Part shown: in pieces, positions 1-6,282 of the stretch | Layout of the letters: every line of letters starts with the position of its first letter | Position numbering within the stretch: position 1 is the first letter of the stretch | Assembly (NCBI GenBank): GCA_031388245.1 | Contig: JANNED010000221.1 | Location: forward strand, 1 to 7,912 | Reading direction: 5' to 3' | Origin: JANMDU01 sp031388245 | GTDB lineage: Bacteria; Pseudomonadota; Gammaproteobacteria; Burkholderiales; Burkholderiaceae_C | DNA: 7,912 bases | Program-made: the position numbers and the translations under genes | The notes under the pieces: model-generated | The model's database searches: none | The model's input: the letters and a program-made list of their open reading frames with translations, nothing else | Told to the model about the DNA's origin: nothing

Positions 1-857
1 CTGCCGGCGCGAGCGCCTTTGCCGGCAGAAAAGCGCATTTTCTTTTGCGCACGATGCTCGATTTTGAGCAGCACCGCCACCAACAAGAGCAGCAGCACGG
101 CCAGTTGCGCAGCGGCTTTTGCGTTGTCCATGGCCAGCCAAGCTTTATAAATTCCGGCTGTAAACGTCTGGATACCGAAATAGCTCGACACACCGAAATC
201 TGCCAGCGTTTCCATCAAGGCCAGCGCCACGCCAGCCGCCACGGCAGGCCGCGCCAAGGGCAGCGCAACCCTTTTGATGCGCACAGCAAGCGGTGCGCCA
301 AGCAGCCGAGCCGCCTCCATCAAATGCGCAGCCCGCTCAGTCAACGCCGCGCGAGCGAGCAAATACACATAGGGATAGAGCGTGAAGACAAAGAGCCATG
401 CGGCTCCCCATGTGCTTCGAATCTCTGGCAGCACGCGGCCCGAGAGGCCAAACGTCTCGCGAATCCATGTTTGAGCAGGTCCAGCAAACTGCAAAAAATC
501 GGTGTAAGCATAGGCCGAGACATAAGCCGGCATGGCCAGCGGCAGCAGCAGCGCCCATTCAAAAAAACGCCGGCCTTTGAAATCAAAGAGCGTCACAGCG
601 CAGGCTGTGCTCATGCCGATCAAGGCTGTGCCCGCCGCCACTGCAATACACAGCGCGATGGAAGTGATGGCGTATTGCGGCAGCACGGTGCTCGCCATTT
701 GCGCAAGGATGTTGCTGCTTGCAGCATTCCATTGCAGCACCGATGCGATCACTGCCAGCACAGGCAGAGCAATCAGCAGCGCTACCGTGGCCAATGGAAT
801 TTGCAGCAAGCGTCGCACAAGAAAACCAGTCAAAAAGTAAATGAGAATTGTACTCAT
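1..857 (-). CDS. fbpB: Iron(III) ABC transporter permease, FbpB type (N-terminal 285 residues, cut by left edge)
   Basis: Reading the minus strand from an ATG at 857 gives 285 uninterrupted codons to the window edge, with no stop. The product is very hydrophobic: likely membrane segments lie near residues 17-41, 61-90, 99-119, 150-170, 205-220 and 250-265. An inner-membrane permease EAA loop is clear at about 181-205 (EAARLLGAP followed by RVALPLARPA), the site that docks on the ATPase. The stretch DFGVSSYFGIQTFTAGIYKAW (read around 220-240) is typical of ferric-iron permeases of the FbpB/SfuB class. Such proteins are usually over 500 residues with two fused permease halves, so this is probably the first half. 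The start is uncertain: ATG 857 has a weak GGCGGA seven bases upstream but lies inside the Fur-like palindrome. Later in-frame TTG 833 or GTG 818 would still leave the first membrane segment intact. It diverges from the ATPase gene, its presumed partner. Family is confident; iron rather than thiamine or another substrate is inferred. Confidence 0.88.
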   Translation of the reverse strand, partial: MSTILIYFLTGFLVRRLLQIPLATVALLIALPVLAVIASVLQWNAASSNILAQMASTVLPQYAITSIALCIAVAAGTALIGMSTACAVTLFDFKGRRFFEWALLLPLAMPAYVSAYAYTDFLQFAGPAQTWIRETFGLSGRVLPEIRSTWGAAWLFVFTLYPYVYLLARAALTERAAHLMEAARLLGAPLAVRIKRVALPLARPAVAAGVALALMETLADFGVSSYFGIQTFTAGIYKAWLAMDNAKAAAQLAVLLLLLVAVLLKIEHRAQKKMRFSAGKGARAG

Positions 858-859
858 TT
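837..859. promoter_or_regulatory. Fur-box-like operator between fbpB and fbpC
   Basis: Perfect 7-base arms AAATGAG and CTCATTT (839-845 and 853-859) flank a 7-base centre. Aligned at 837-855, 12 of 19 bases match the classical Fur consensus GATAATGATAATCATTATC, and ATGAGAAT...CTCAT resembles Fur sites common in proteobacteria. Its place between two divergent iron-transport genes supports an iron-responsive operator acting on both. Binding itself is inferred. Confidence 0.6.
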
Positions 860-866
860 ACAATTC
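845..866. promoter_or_regulatory. Second inverted repeat with opposed -10-like hexamers
   Basis: Perfect 8-base arms GAATTGTA (845-852) and TACAATTC (859-866) are separated by 6 bases and overlap the Fur-like site. Each arm contains TACAAT, one mismatch from TATAAT: at 859-864 reading right and at 852-847 reading left. These could be back-to-back -10 boxes of divergent promoters, with fbpC transcription starting near its own ATG at 871. No good -35 hexamer is visible for either direction, so promoter function is tentative. Confidence 0.35.
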
Positions 867-870
867 CGCC

Positions 871-1944
871 ATGTATTTGCAACTCAGTCAACTCAGCGTG
901 CGCTACCCCGGCACGGCGCATCCCGTGGTGCGCGATGTCACTTTTGGGCTAGCTGCCGGCGAAATTGGCGTGTTGATTGGGCCATCGGGCTGCGGCAAAA
1001 CGACGCTGCTGCGAGCCGTGGCCGGGCTGGAGTCTGTGAGCGGCGGCGTGGTGCAGTTGGCTGGCGATGAGGTCAGCCGCGTGGGCTATGTGCGTGAGCC
1101 TGAGCAACGGCGCGTGGGCATGGTTTTTCAGGATTACTCCTTGTTTCCGCACATGGACATTGGCCGCAATGTGGCTTTTGGCATCATGGATTTGCCGATC
1201 CAAGTGCGCCGCGAGCGCGTGCGAGAGGTGCTCGCGCTTGTGGGCTTGGAGAGCGAGCGCCGGCGCATGCCGCATGAGCTCTCAGGCGGGCAGCAGCAGA
1301 GGGTGGCTCTGGCTCGGGCGCTGGCACCGGAGCCACAATTGCTCTTGCTCGATGAGCCATTTTCAAGTCTTGATGTGGATTTGCGCGAGCGTTTGGCGCA
1401 TGAAGTGCGCAGCATTTTGAAAGCCGCTGGCGCCACTGCCCTGATGGTGACGCATGATCAGCTAGAGGCCTTTGCCACCGGCGATGTGATCGGTGTGATG
1501 CATCAAGGCCAGCTGCACCAATGGGCCGATGCTTACACGCTCTATCACCGCCCCGCCACCCGCTTCGTGGCAGATTTCATTGGCCACGGCGTGTTTGCCA
1601 AAGCGCAGGTGGCGCTGCACAACGAAGATGGTGGCCTGCACAAGCATGTCGTCACGCCGCTGGGCGAGCTGCACGACATCAGCCCCGCTGTGCTTGAAGG
1701 CTTGCCCGTGGGCGAGGTGGATGTGCTGCTCCGCGCTGATGACATCATCCACGATGATGCCTCCCCCGTGCAAGCCAAAATCGTCCGCAAAGCCTTTCGC
1801 GGCAACGAATTCCTCTACACGCTACAGCTCAAAACAGGCGAGCAAGTGATGGCTCATGTGCCCAGCCATCATGATCACAAGCTCGGTGAGTGGATCGGTA
1901 TTCGCGCAGAGGTCGATCATGTGGTGACGTTTAGCGTTTCTTGA
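871..1944 (+). CDS. fbpC: Iron(III) ABC transporter ATP-binding protein, FbpC type
   Basis: This 357-residue protein is the cytoplasmic ATPase that would drive ferric-ion import through an FbpB permease. All ABC motifs are present and intact: A-loop Tyr12, Walker A GPSGCGKTT at 37-45, Q-loop Gln87 in VFQDYSLFPH, signature LSGGQ at 137-141, Walker B LLLLDE at 157-162, D-loop SSLD at 165-168 and H-loop His195 in VTHD. Residues from about 288 onward (RADDII... to the end) look like the C-terminal TOBE-type regulatory domain usual in FbpC/PotA/MalK-like ATPases; length is normal. I chose ATG 871 because the family begins about 10 residues before the conserved VRYPG segment; the in-frame ATG at 841 would lie inside the Fur-like palindrome and add ten unrelated residues. 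No Shine-Dalgarno precedes 871, which may fit a leaderless or very short-leader mRNA. The gene diverges from fbpB. A polyamine, sulfate or thiamine ATPase is possible in principle, but the FbpB-like neighbour favours iron. Confidence 0.93.
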   Translation: MYLQLSQLSVRYPGTAHPVVRDVTFGLAAGEIGVLIGPSGCGKTTLLRAVAGLESVSGGVVQLAGDEVSRVGYVREPEQRRVGMVFQDYSLFPHMDIGRNVAFGIMDLPIQVRRERVREVLALVGLESERRRMPHELSGGQQQRVALARALAPEPQLLLLDEPFSSLDVDLRERLAHEVRSILKAAGATALMVTHDQLEAFATGDVIGVMHQGQLHQWADAYTLYHRPATRFVADFIGHGVFAKAQVALHNEDGGLHKHVVTPLGELHDISPAVLEGLPVGEVDVLLRADDIIHDDASPVQAKIVRKAFRGNEFLYTLQLKTGEQVMAHVPSHHDHKLGEWIGIRAEVDHVVTFSVS

Positions 1945-1984
1945 GTCAATTTGAAGCGTTTTATACGTTTTCCCGTCATCTAAT

Positions 1985-2018
1985 CTATGTAGTTTGCTAT
2001 TGAAAACATAGCGTTTTT
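1985..2018 (+). terminator. Weak hairpin plus T-run in the convergent fbpC/ilvD spacer
   Basis: The 94-base spacer holds CTATGT (1985-1990) pairing with ACATAG (2006-2011), or alternatively GCTAT (1996-2000) pairing with ATAGC (2008-2012) around a 7-base loop; either is followed by GTTTTT at 2013-2018. The T-run is placed to end fbpC transcripts. Stems are short and AT-rich, so this is a weak intrinsic-terminator candidate. On the ilvD strand the hairpin is not followed by T residues. Confidence 0.35.
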
Positions 2019-2038
2019 AATCGACTCTGGTCGCTAGA

Positions 2039-3736
2039 TCAATACGCATCCAACACCGCACCTTTCGACGCGCTGGATGCATTGAACGCAAACTTTGCTT
2101 GCACGCCACGCGTGTAGCGTGGCTCAGGTTTTTTCCATTCAGCTTTGCGTTTGGCGATCTCGGCCTCTGGCACGTTGAGTTGCAACAACAGCTGCTTGGC
2201 ATCAATGGTGACACTGTCGCCGTCTTGCACCAAGGCAATCGTGCCGCCCTCGTAGGCTTCCGGTGCGCAATGGCCCACCACCATGCCCCAGGTGCCGCCG
2301 GAGAAGCGGCCATCGGTAATCAGGCCGACCGTCTCGCCCAAGCCTGCGCCAATCAGGGCGCCCGTGGGGGCGAGCATTTCCGGCATGCCGGGGCCGCCTT
2401 TGGGGCCGAGGTAGCGCAGGATCATCACGTCGCCATGGGTGATTTTGCCGGCGAGGATGGCTTTGAGCGCGGATTGCTCATCGTCAAAGCATTTGGCGGG
2501 CCCGGTCATCACTGGGTTTTTCAGGCCCGTGATTTTCGCCACTGCGCCTTCGGGGCTGAGGTTGCCTTTGAGGATGGCCAAGTGGCCTTCTTTGTACAGC
2601 GGTTTGTCAATCGGGCGAATGCAATCCTGATCGGCTCTAGGCTGATCTGGCACGTCTTTTAACACCTCGGCAATCGTCTGACCAGAGATCGTGATGCAAT
2701 CGCCATGCAGCATGCCGGCATTGAGCAAGACCTTCATCACTTGCGGGATGCCGCCTGCTTTGTGCAAATCAACGGCGAGGTATTTGCCGCTGGGCTTGAG
2801 ATCGCAAATCACGGGCACTTTTTTACGCATGCGCTCAAAATCGTCAATCGTCCAATCCACGCCGGCTGCATGCGCAATGGCCAAGAAGTGAAGCACGGCG
2901 TTGGTAGAGCCGCCCGTGGCCATGATCACAGCCACGGCGTTTTCAATCGCTTTCTTTGTCACGATATCGCGTGGTTTGATGTCTTTTTTGATCGCCTCTA
3001 GCAGCACCTTGGCCGATTCTTTGGCCGAGTTTTGCTTCTCGTCGTGCGGGTTGGCCATCGTCGAAGAGTAGGGCAACGATATGCCGAGTGCCTCGAAGCT
3101 GGAAGACATCGTATTGGCGGTGTACATGCCGCCGCAGGAGCCCGTGCCGGGGATGGCGCGCATCTCGATTTCGCGCAAATCTTCATCGCTCAGATTGCCG
3201 GCGGCGTTTTGGCCGACGGCTTCAAACACACTCACGATGTTGAGGTCTTTGCCTTGGTAGCGGCCAGGCAATATCGTGCCGCCATAGACGTAAATTGCGG
3301 GCACATTGGCGCGCAGCATGCCCATCAGGCCGCCGGGCATGTTTTTGTCGCAGCCGCCGACCACCACCACGCCGTCCATCCACTGGCCTTGCACGCAAGT
3401 CTCAATGCAATCGGAAATCACTTCTCGGCTCACCAGTGAATATTTCATGCCCTCGGTGCCCATGGCCATGCCGTCAGAAATCGTCGGCGTGCCAAAGACT
3501 TGCGCATTGCCGCCCGCCTCGATGATGCCTTCGATGGCTGCATCAGCGAGCTTTTGCAAGCCGCTGTTGCAGGGCGTGATCGTGCTGTGGCCATTGGCCA
3601 CGCCAACCATCGGCTTGCCGAAATCCGTTTCCTTGTAACCCATGCCGTAATACATCGAGCGATTCGGGGCGCGTGATTTTCCCTCTGTGATATTGGAGGA
3701 GCGCAGGGGTTGGATGGGAATGGTTTTGTTCGTCAT
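2039..3736 (-). CDS. ilvD: Dihydroxy-acid dehydratase
   Basis: This 565-residue cytoplasmic enzyme dehydrates 2,3-dihydroxy-isovalerate and 2,3-dihydroxy-3-methylvalerate to the 2-keto acids that precede valine, leucine and isoleucine. The full IlvD/Edd signature set is present: TPCNSGL with Cys56, GGCDKNMPGG with Cys129, Asp130 and Lys131, and GTGSCGGMYTANTM with Cys201. Three cysteines in these positions fit the oxygen-tolerant [2Fe-2S] class, and the CDK lysine is the residue known to be carbamylated at the Mg site. The C-terminal DGRFSGGTWG (Ser479) carries the serine proposed as catalytic base. Length is normal and the frame is intact. The sugar-acid dehydratase relatives (Edd, xylonate or arabinonate dehydratases) are less likely because the N-terminal region and the MGTEGMKYSL segment are IlvD-like. 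ATG 3736 fits the family start; its ribosome-binding site is weak. It lies 58 bases downstream of the crotonase gene on the same strand; that gap shows only a poor -10-like TAAAAT (3791-3786), so read-through from upstream is possible. No leader-peptide attenuator is visible. Confidence 0.97.
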   Translation of the reverse strand: MTNKTIPIQPLRSSNITEGKSRAPNRSMYYGMGYKETDFGKPMVGVANGHSTITPCNSGLQKLADAAIEGIIEAGGNAQVFGTPTISDGMAMGTEGMKYSLVSREVISDCIETCVQGQWMDGVVVVGGCDKNMPGGLMGMLRANVPAIYVYGGTILPGRYQGKDLNIVSVFEAVGQNAAGNLSDEDLREIEMRAIPGTGSCGGMYTANTMSSSFEALGISLPYSSTMANPHDEKQNSAKESAKVLLEAIKKDIKPRDIVTKKAIENAVAVIMATGGSTNAVLHFLAIAHAAGVDWTIDDFERMRKKVPVICDLKPSGKYLAVDLHKAGGIPQVMKVLLNAGMLHGDCITISGQTIAEVLKDVPDQPRADQDCIRPIDKPLYKEGHLAILKGNLSPEGAVAKITGLKNPVMTGPAKCFDDEQSALKAILAGKITHGDVMILRYLGPKGGPGMPEMLAPTGALIGAGLGETVGLITDGRFSGGTWGMVVGHCAPEAYEGGTIALVQDGDSVTIDAKQLLLQLNVPEAEIAKRKAEWKKPEPRYTRGVQAKFAFNASSASKGAVLDAY

Positions 3737-3794
3737 GTGCAGTGTTTTCTGTGTGTGGTAGCGAATACTGAAAGCTTTGTGGGTGATTTTAGAA

Positions 3795-4604
3795 TCAAAT
3801 GAATTTGGGTTTGCGTTTGTCTAAAAAAGCGGCAATGCCTTCGCCGCCATTGGCATGATGCAGATGGCTCACAAAAAAATCTCGCTCCACGCTGAGGTGC
3901 GCATCCAATGGCCGCTCTGGCGCATCCGCGATGAGCTCCTTGATGCTGGCAAGCACATTGGGGGCGCGAGCGGCTAGCTTTTCAGCGAGCTGCAGGGCCG
4001 TGCCAAGGGCCTGGCGCGGGTCAGTCAGTTGGTTGATCACGCCCAAGGCATGCAGACGTTCTGCGCTGATGCGATCCCCGGTGAGCAGCAGCTCGGAGGC
4101 AAGTTGTCTGGGGAGTTGGCGAGCGAGTTGCCAGCTGCCGCCACCATCGGGCGAGAGGCCGACGGTGCTGTAAGCCATCACAAACACAGCATCACGGCTG
4201 GCCACGATCAGATCGCAGGCCAGAGCGAGCGAAAAGCCTGCCCCAGCCGCCGCCCCTTCCACTGCAGCGATCACCGGCTTGCGGCAAGTGCGTATCGCTT
4301 CGATCCAAGCATGCAAGCCATCTATGCTGCTGGCCTGCACATCTCGCGGCTGGATGCGGTTGTATTGCAAGCGCTGCAAATTGCCGCCTGCACAAAACGC
4401 ATCGCCCTCGCCGCTGATGATCACAACGCGGACTTCGCGGCTAGCGTCTGCATGGTTGATGGCTTCAATGCCAGCGGCATACATCGCCGGGCTGAGTGCA
4501 TTGCGCAGAGTTGGGTTGGAGAGCGTGAGCAGCTTGATTTGCGAAGCCTCGCCCACCATGCTGGCCTTGATTTCTCCGCTGGGAAAATTGGATTCTTGGC
4601 TCAT
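3795..4604 (-). CDS. Enoyl-CoA hydratase/isomerase (crotonase) family protein, PaaG-like
   Basis: A 269-residue crotonase-fold, CoA-ester enzyme. The oxyanion-hole segments are clear: FCAGGNL (about 70-76) and VEGAAAGAGFSLALACDL (about 115-132). The third motif, AYSTVGLSPDGGGSW at about 144-158, resembles PaaG (1,2-epoxyphenylacetyl-CoA/dienoyl-CoA isomerase) more than classical hydratases. By alignment the two catalytic glutamates of mitochondrial enoyl-CoA hydratase fall on Ser125 and about Tyr145, so neither is kept; Asp153 in SPDGG corresponds to the acid used by PaaG-type isomerases. I recall Burkholderiales homologues being named oxepin-CoA hydrolase, alternative type, but that name is not proved here. 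ATG 4604 is chosen because it overlaps the upstream dehydrogenase stop as TGATG, a sign of translational coupling; in-frame codons further upstream only read the dehydrogenase gene in the wrong frame. The coupling suggests both enzymes act in one CoA-ester degradation route, beta-oxidation or phenylacetate-like. Family is certain; the exact reaction is not. Confidence 0.92.
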   Translation of the reverse strand: MSQESNFPSGEIKASMVGEASQIKLLTLSNPTLRNALSPAMYAAGIEAINHADASREVRVVIISGEGDAFCAGGNLQRLQYNRIQPRDVQASSIDGLHAWIEAIRTCRKPVIAAVEGAAAGAGFSLALACDLIVASRDAVFVMAYSTVGLSPDGGGSWQLARQLPRQLASELLLTGDRISAERLHALGVINQLTDPRQALGTALQLAEKLAARAPNVLASIKELIADAPERPLDAHLSVERDFFVSHLHHANGGEGIAAFLDKRKPKFI

Positions 4605-6166
4605 CAAGTTGATGCTTCCAGATGAAGCAAGCTGAGGCCTAACGCGCCGCGCCGGCGCAACCAAGGGCTGGCGCGGTAGCGAGGATCGCCATACACGGTT
4701 TGCATATTCACCAACACTTCCAGCACACTCGCGCCGCCCACACCATTGCCCATGGCCAGCGGGCCGGTGGGGTAGCCTAGGCCAAGCTGCACGGCAGTAT
4801 CCAAATCTTGGGGTGTGCAGATTTGCTGCTGGCACATGTCGCAGGCGATGTTGACGATGGTTGCCACCACACGCTGCGTGACGAAGCCAGCGCTGTCGCG
4901 GATCGTGCTCACAGGCTTGCCATCAGCGCCAAAGATGGCTGCGGCGGCGACGAGCATGTCATGTCGCACGGCGGGGTTGCCCATGATCACACGGCGCTTC
5001 GTCGCGGCATCGTCGATCAGCATATCGATGCCCACGGTGCGAGCCGGGTCATAGCGCTCGAACACGGCCACGGTCGTCACATCCCAGCCCAGCGGCGCAA
5101 CGATGGTGAGCGCATGCAGCGATGGGCTTTGCCCGGTTTCAATTTTTGCACCTAACTTGTGCAGCAATTCGAGCAATGGTACGCGCCGCGCAGCATGCGG
5201 GGAGACCCACACTGGCGGCCATTCATTTTGATTGGATGCTACTGATTTAATAGCAATCTTTGTAGCATGGATGCTGGGTAAATCAGGTCTTTCTTTTAAA
5301 TTTGTTTCTGAATAATCATAAAAACCAGCCTTCGTCTTGCGCCCCAGCACACCGCCTGCCAAGCGCTGCGCTGTGATCACGCTGGGGCGATAGCGTGGCT
5401 CATCAAAATACTGTCGATACACCGATTCCATCACCGGATGAGACACGTCTAAACCCGTCAAATCCATCAGCTCAAAAGGCCCGAGCTTGAAGCCGACTTG
5501 GTCTTTCAAGATGGCATCGATCGTGGCGAAATCCGCCACGCCTTCGCCCACGATGCGCAGCGCCTCTGTGCCATAGCCACGCCCAGCGTGGTTCACGATG
5601 AAGCCGGGTGTGTCAGAGGCCAGCACGGGCGTGTGCCCCATTTGGCGCGAGAGCGCCATGAGTTGTTGAGTCACCTCAGGAGAGGTTTTGAGCCCTGGAA
5701 TCACTTCTACCACCTTCATCAGTGGCACTGGATTGAAAAAATGGTAGCCCGCAAAACGCTCAGGATGGGAGAGCGCAGCAGCGATGGCAGTCACAGGCAA
5801 GGAGGAGGTATTGGTTGCAAGAATGCAACTTGGCTGGACGATGTTTTCAAGCTGCTTGAAGAGCGTTTGCTTGACATCAAGCTTCTCCACCACAGCCTCA
5901 ATCACGAGATCGCAGCGCTTGAACGCTTCGAGGGAATCACATGGCTGCAAGCGCTGGCCATATTGTGCTGTCTGCTCCGAAGAAAGCCGGCCTTTTTCAA
6001 AGAGCTTGCCCCATGTGGCAGACAGTGCCTCGCGTGCTTTGGCCGCTGCCTCAGGCGCCGTGTCAAACAGCAAAACTTGAGCACCCGCTTGGGCGGCAAT
6101 TTGGGCTATGCCTCGGCCCATCGCGCCTGTGCCAACGATGCCGACATGAGTAAATACGCAGTTCAT
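4604..6166 (-). CDS. 3-hydroxyacyl-CoA dehydrogenase, PaaH/PaaC-like with duplicated C-terminal domain
   Basis: A 520-residue NAD-dependent enzyme oxidising 3-hydroxyacyl-CoA to 3-ketoacyl-CoA. The N-terminal Rossmann domain shows GIVGTGAMGRG (GxGxxG at 12-17) and Asp35 ending the second strand. Catalytic residues match the well-studied short-chain enzymes: Ser121 in NTSS, His142 in YHFFNP, Glu154 in KVVEV and Asn192 in GFIVN, with the His-Glu spacing of 12 retained. The first C-terminal dimerisation domain covers about 187-283 and ends in GRKTKAGFYDY. An unusual linker (about 284-315) follows, then a degenerate middle region, and a second C-terminal domain from DSAGFV at about 424 to the end, as in PaaH-type proteins of about 500 residues. 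ATG 6166 is chosen because the Rossmann strand begins a few residues later; a GTG at 6202 would add twelve non-conserved residues. No strong ribosome-binding site is visible. The stop overlaps the crotonase start. Substrate could be a beta-oxidation intermediate or 3-hydroxyadipyl-CoA; the sequence does not decide. Confidence 0.94.
   Translation of the reverse strand: MNCVFTHVGIVGTGAMGRGIAQIAAQAGAQVLLFDTAPEAAAKAREALSATWGKLFEKGRLSSEQTAQYGQRLQPCDSLEAFKRCDLVIEAVVEKLDVKQTLFKQLENIVQPSCILATNTSSLPVTAIAAALSHPERFAGYHFFNPVPLMKVVEVIPGLKTSPEVTQQLMALSRQMGHTPVLASDTPGFIVNHAGRGYGTEALRIVGEGVADFATIDAILKDQVGFKLGPFELMDLTGLDVSHPVMESVYRQYFDEPRYRPSVITAQRLAGGVLGRKTKAGFYDYSETNLKERPDLPSIHATKIAIKSVASNQNEWPPVWVSPHAARRVPLLELLHKLGAKIETGQSPSLHALTIVAPLGWDVTTVAVFERYDPARTVGIDMLIDDAATKRRVIMGNPAVRHDMLVAAAAIFGADGKPVSTIRDSAGFVTQRVVATIVNIACDMCQQQICTPQDLDTAVQLGLGYPTGPLAMGNGVGGASVLEVLVNMQTVYGDPRYRASPWLRRRGALGLSLLHLEAST
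5236..5268. repeat. AT-rich hairpin element inside the dehydrogenase linker
   Basis: ATGCTAC (5236-5242) and GTAGCAT (5262-5268) form perfect 7-base arms around a 19-base centre. A second, nested pairing joins GCTA (5238-5241) with TAGC (5251-5254). The element sits in a markedly AT-rich stretch (about 5222-5330) in an otherwise GC-rich gene and is read in frame as a hydrophilic linker. It resembles short dispersed palindromes I associate with Comamonadaceae genomes; only one full copy is in this window, so the repeat status is inferred. Confidence 0.4.
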
Positions 6167-6172
6167 GGGATG

Positions 6173-6181
6173 ATTATCACA
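6173..6181 (-). promoter_or_regulatory. Possible extended -10 element for the dehydrogenase/crotonase operon
   Basis: The minus strand reads TGTGATAAT, an extended -10 form (TGn then GATAAT, one mismatch to TATAAT), ending seven bases before ATG 6166. It would start transcription at or beside the start codon, giving a very short leader. The nearby TTGACA (6195-6190) is only 11 bases upstream, too close to act as its -35. It lies in the 116-base divergent gap before the FimV-like gene, for which no convincing promoter was seen. Confidence 0.25.
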
Positions 6182-6282
6182 GTTGTCTGTGTCAAAATGC
6201 ACGCATCAAAGGGCAAGCTGTTGATGTAGTTGAGTATTTTCTACGGTCATCTGGTTTGGCGGGAACAGGTTTAAGATCAAAA

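Noticed and set aside
841..870. Upstream in-frame ATG for fbpC
   Set aside because: It adds ten residues not typical of the family and would begin inside the palindromic operator; ATG 871 fits the conserved N-terminus better.
45..1070. Long plus-strand open frame of 341 codons
   Set aside because: It is antisense to the permease and then out of frame with the ATPase; the product is Gln/Arg/His-rich with no recognisable domain, typical of a shadow frame.
2099..2662. 187-codon plus-strand open frame opposite ilvD
   Set aside because: It is antisense to intact, highly conserved ilvD; the translation is rich in Gly, Ala and His without a domain.
4605..4835. N-terminal extension of the crotonase
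   Set aside because: This stretch encodes the end of the dehydrogenase in another frame; the extra residues are Arg/Pro-rich and unlike crotonases.
6190..6195. TTGACA on the minus strand as a -35 box
   Set aside because: The spacing to GATAAT is only 11 bases, too short for a normal sigma-70 promoter.
6167..6202. GTG start adding twelve residues to the dehydrogenase
   Set aside because: The added residues are hydrophilic and non-conserved, and the Rossmann fold starts right after ATG 6166. It cannot be fully excluded.
5498..6229. 243-codon plus-strand open frame opposite the dehydrogenase
   Set aside because: It is antisense to the well-supported Rossmann and dimerisation domains and has no recognisable features.
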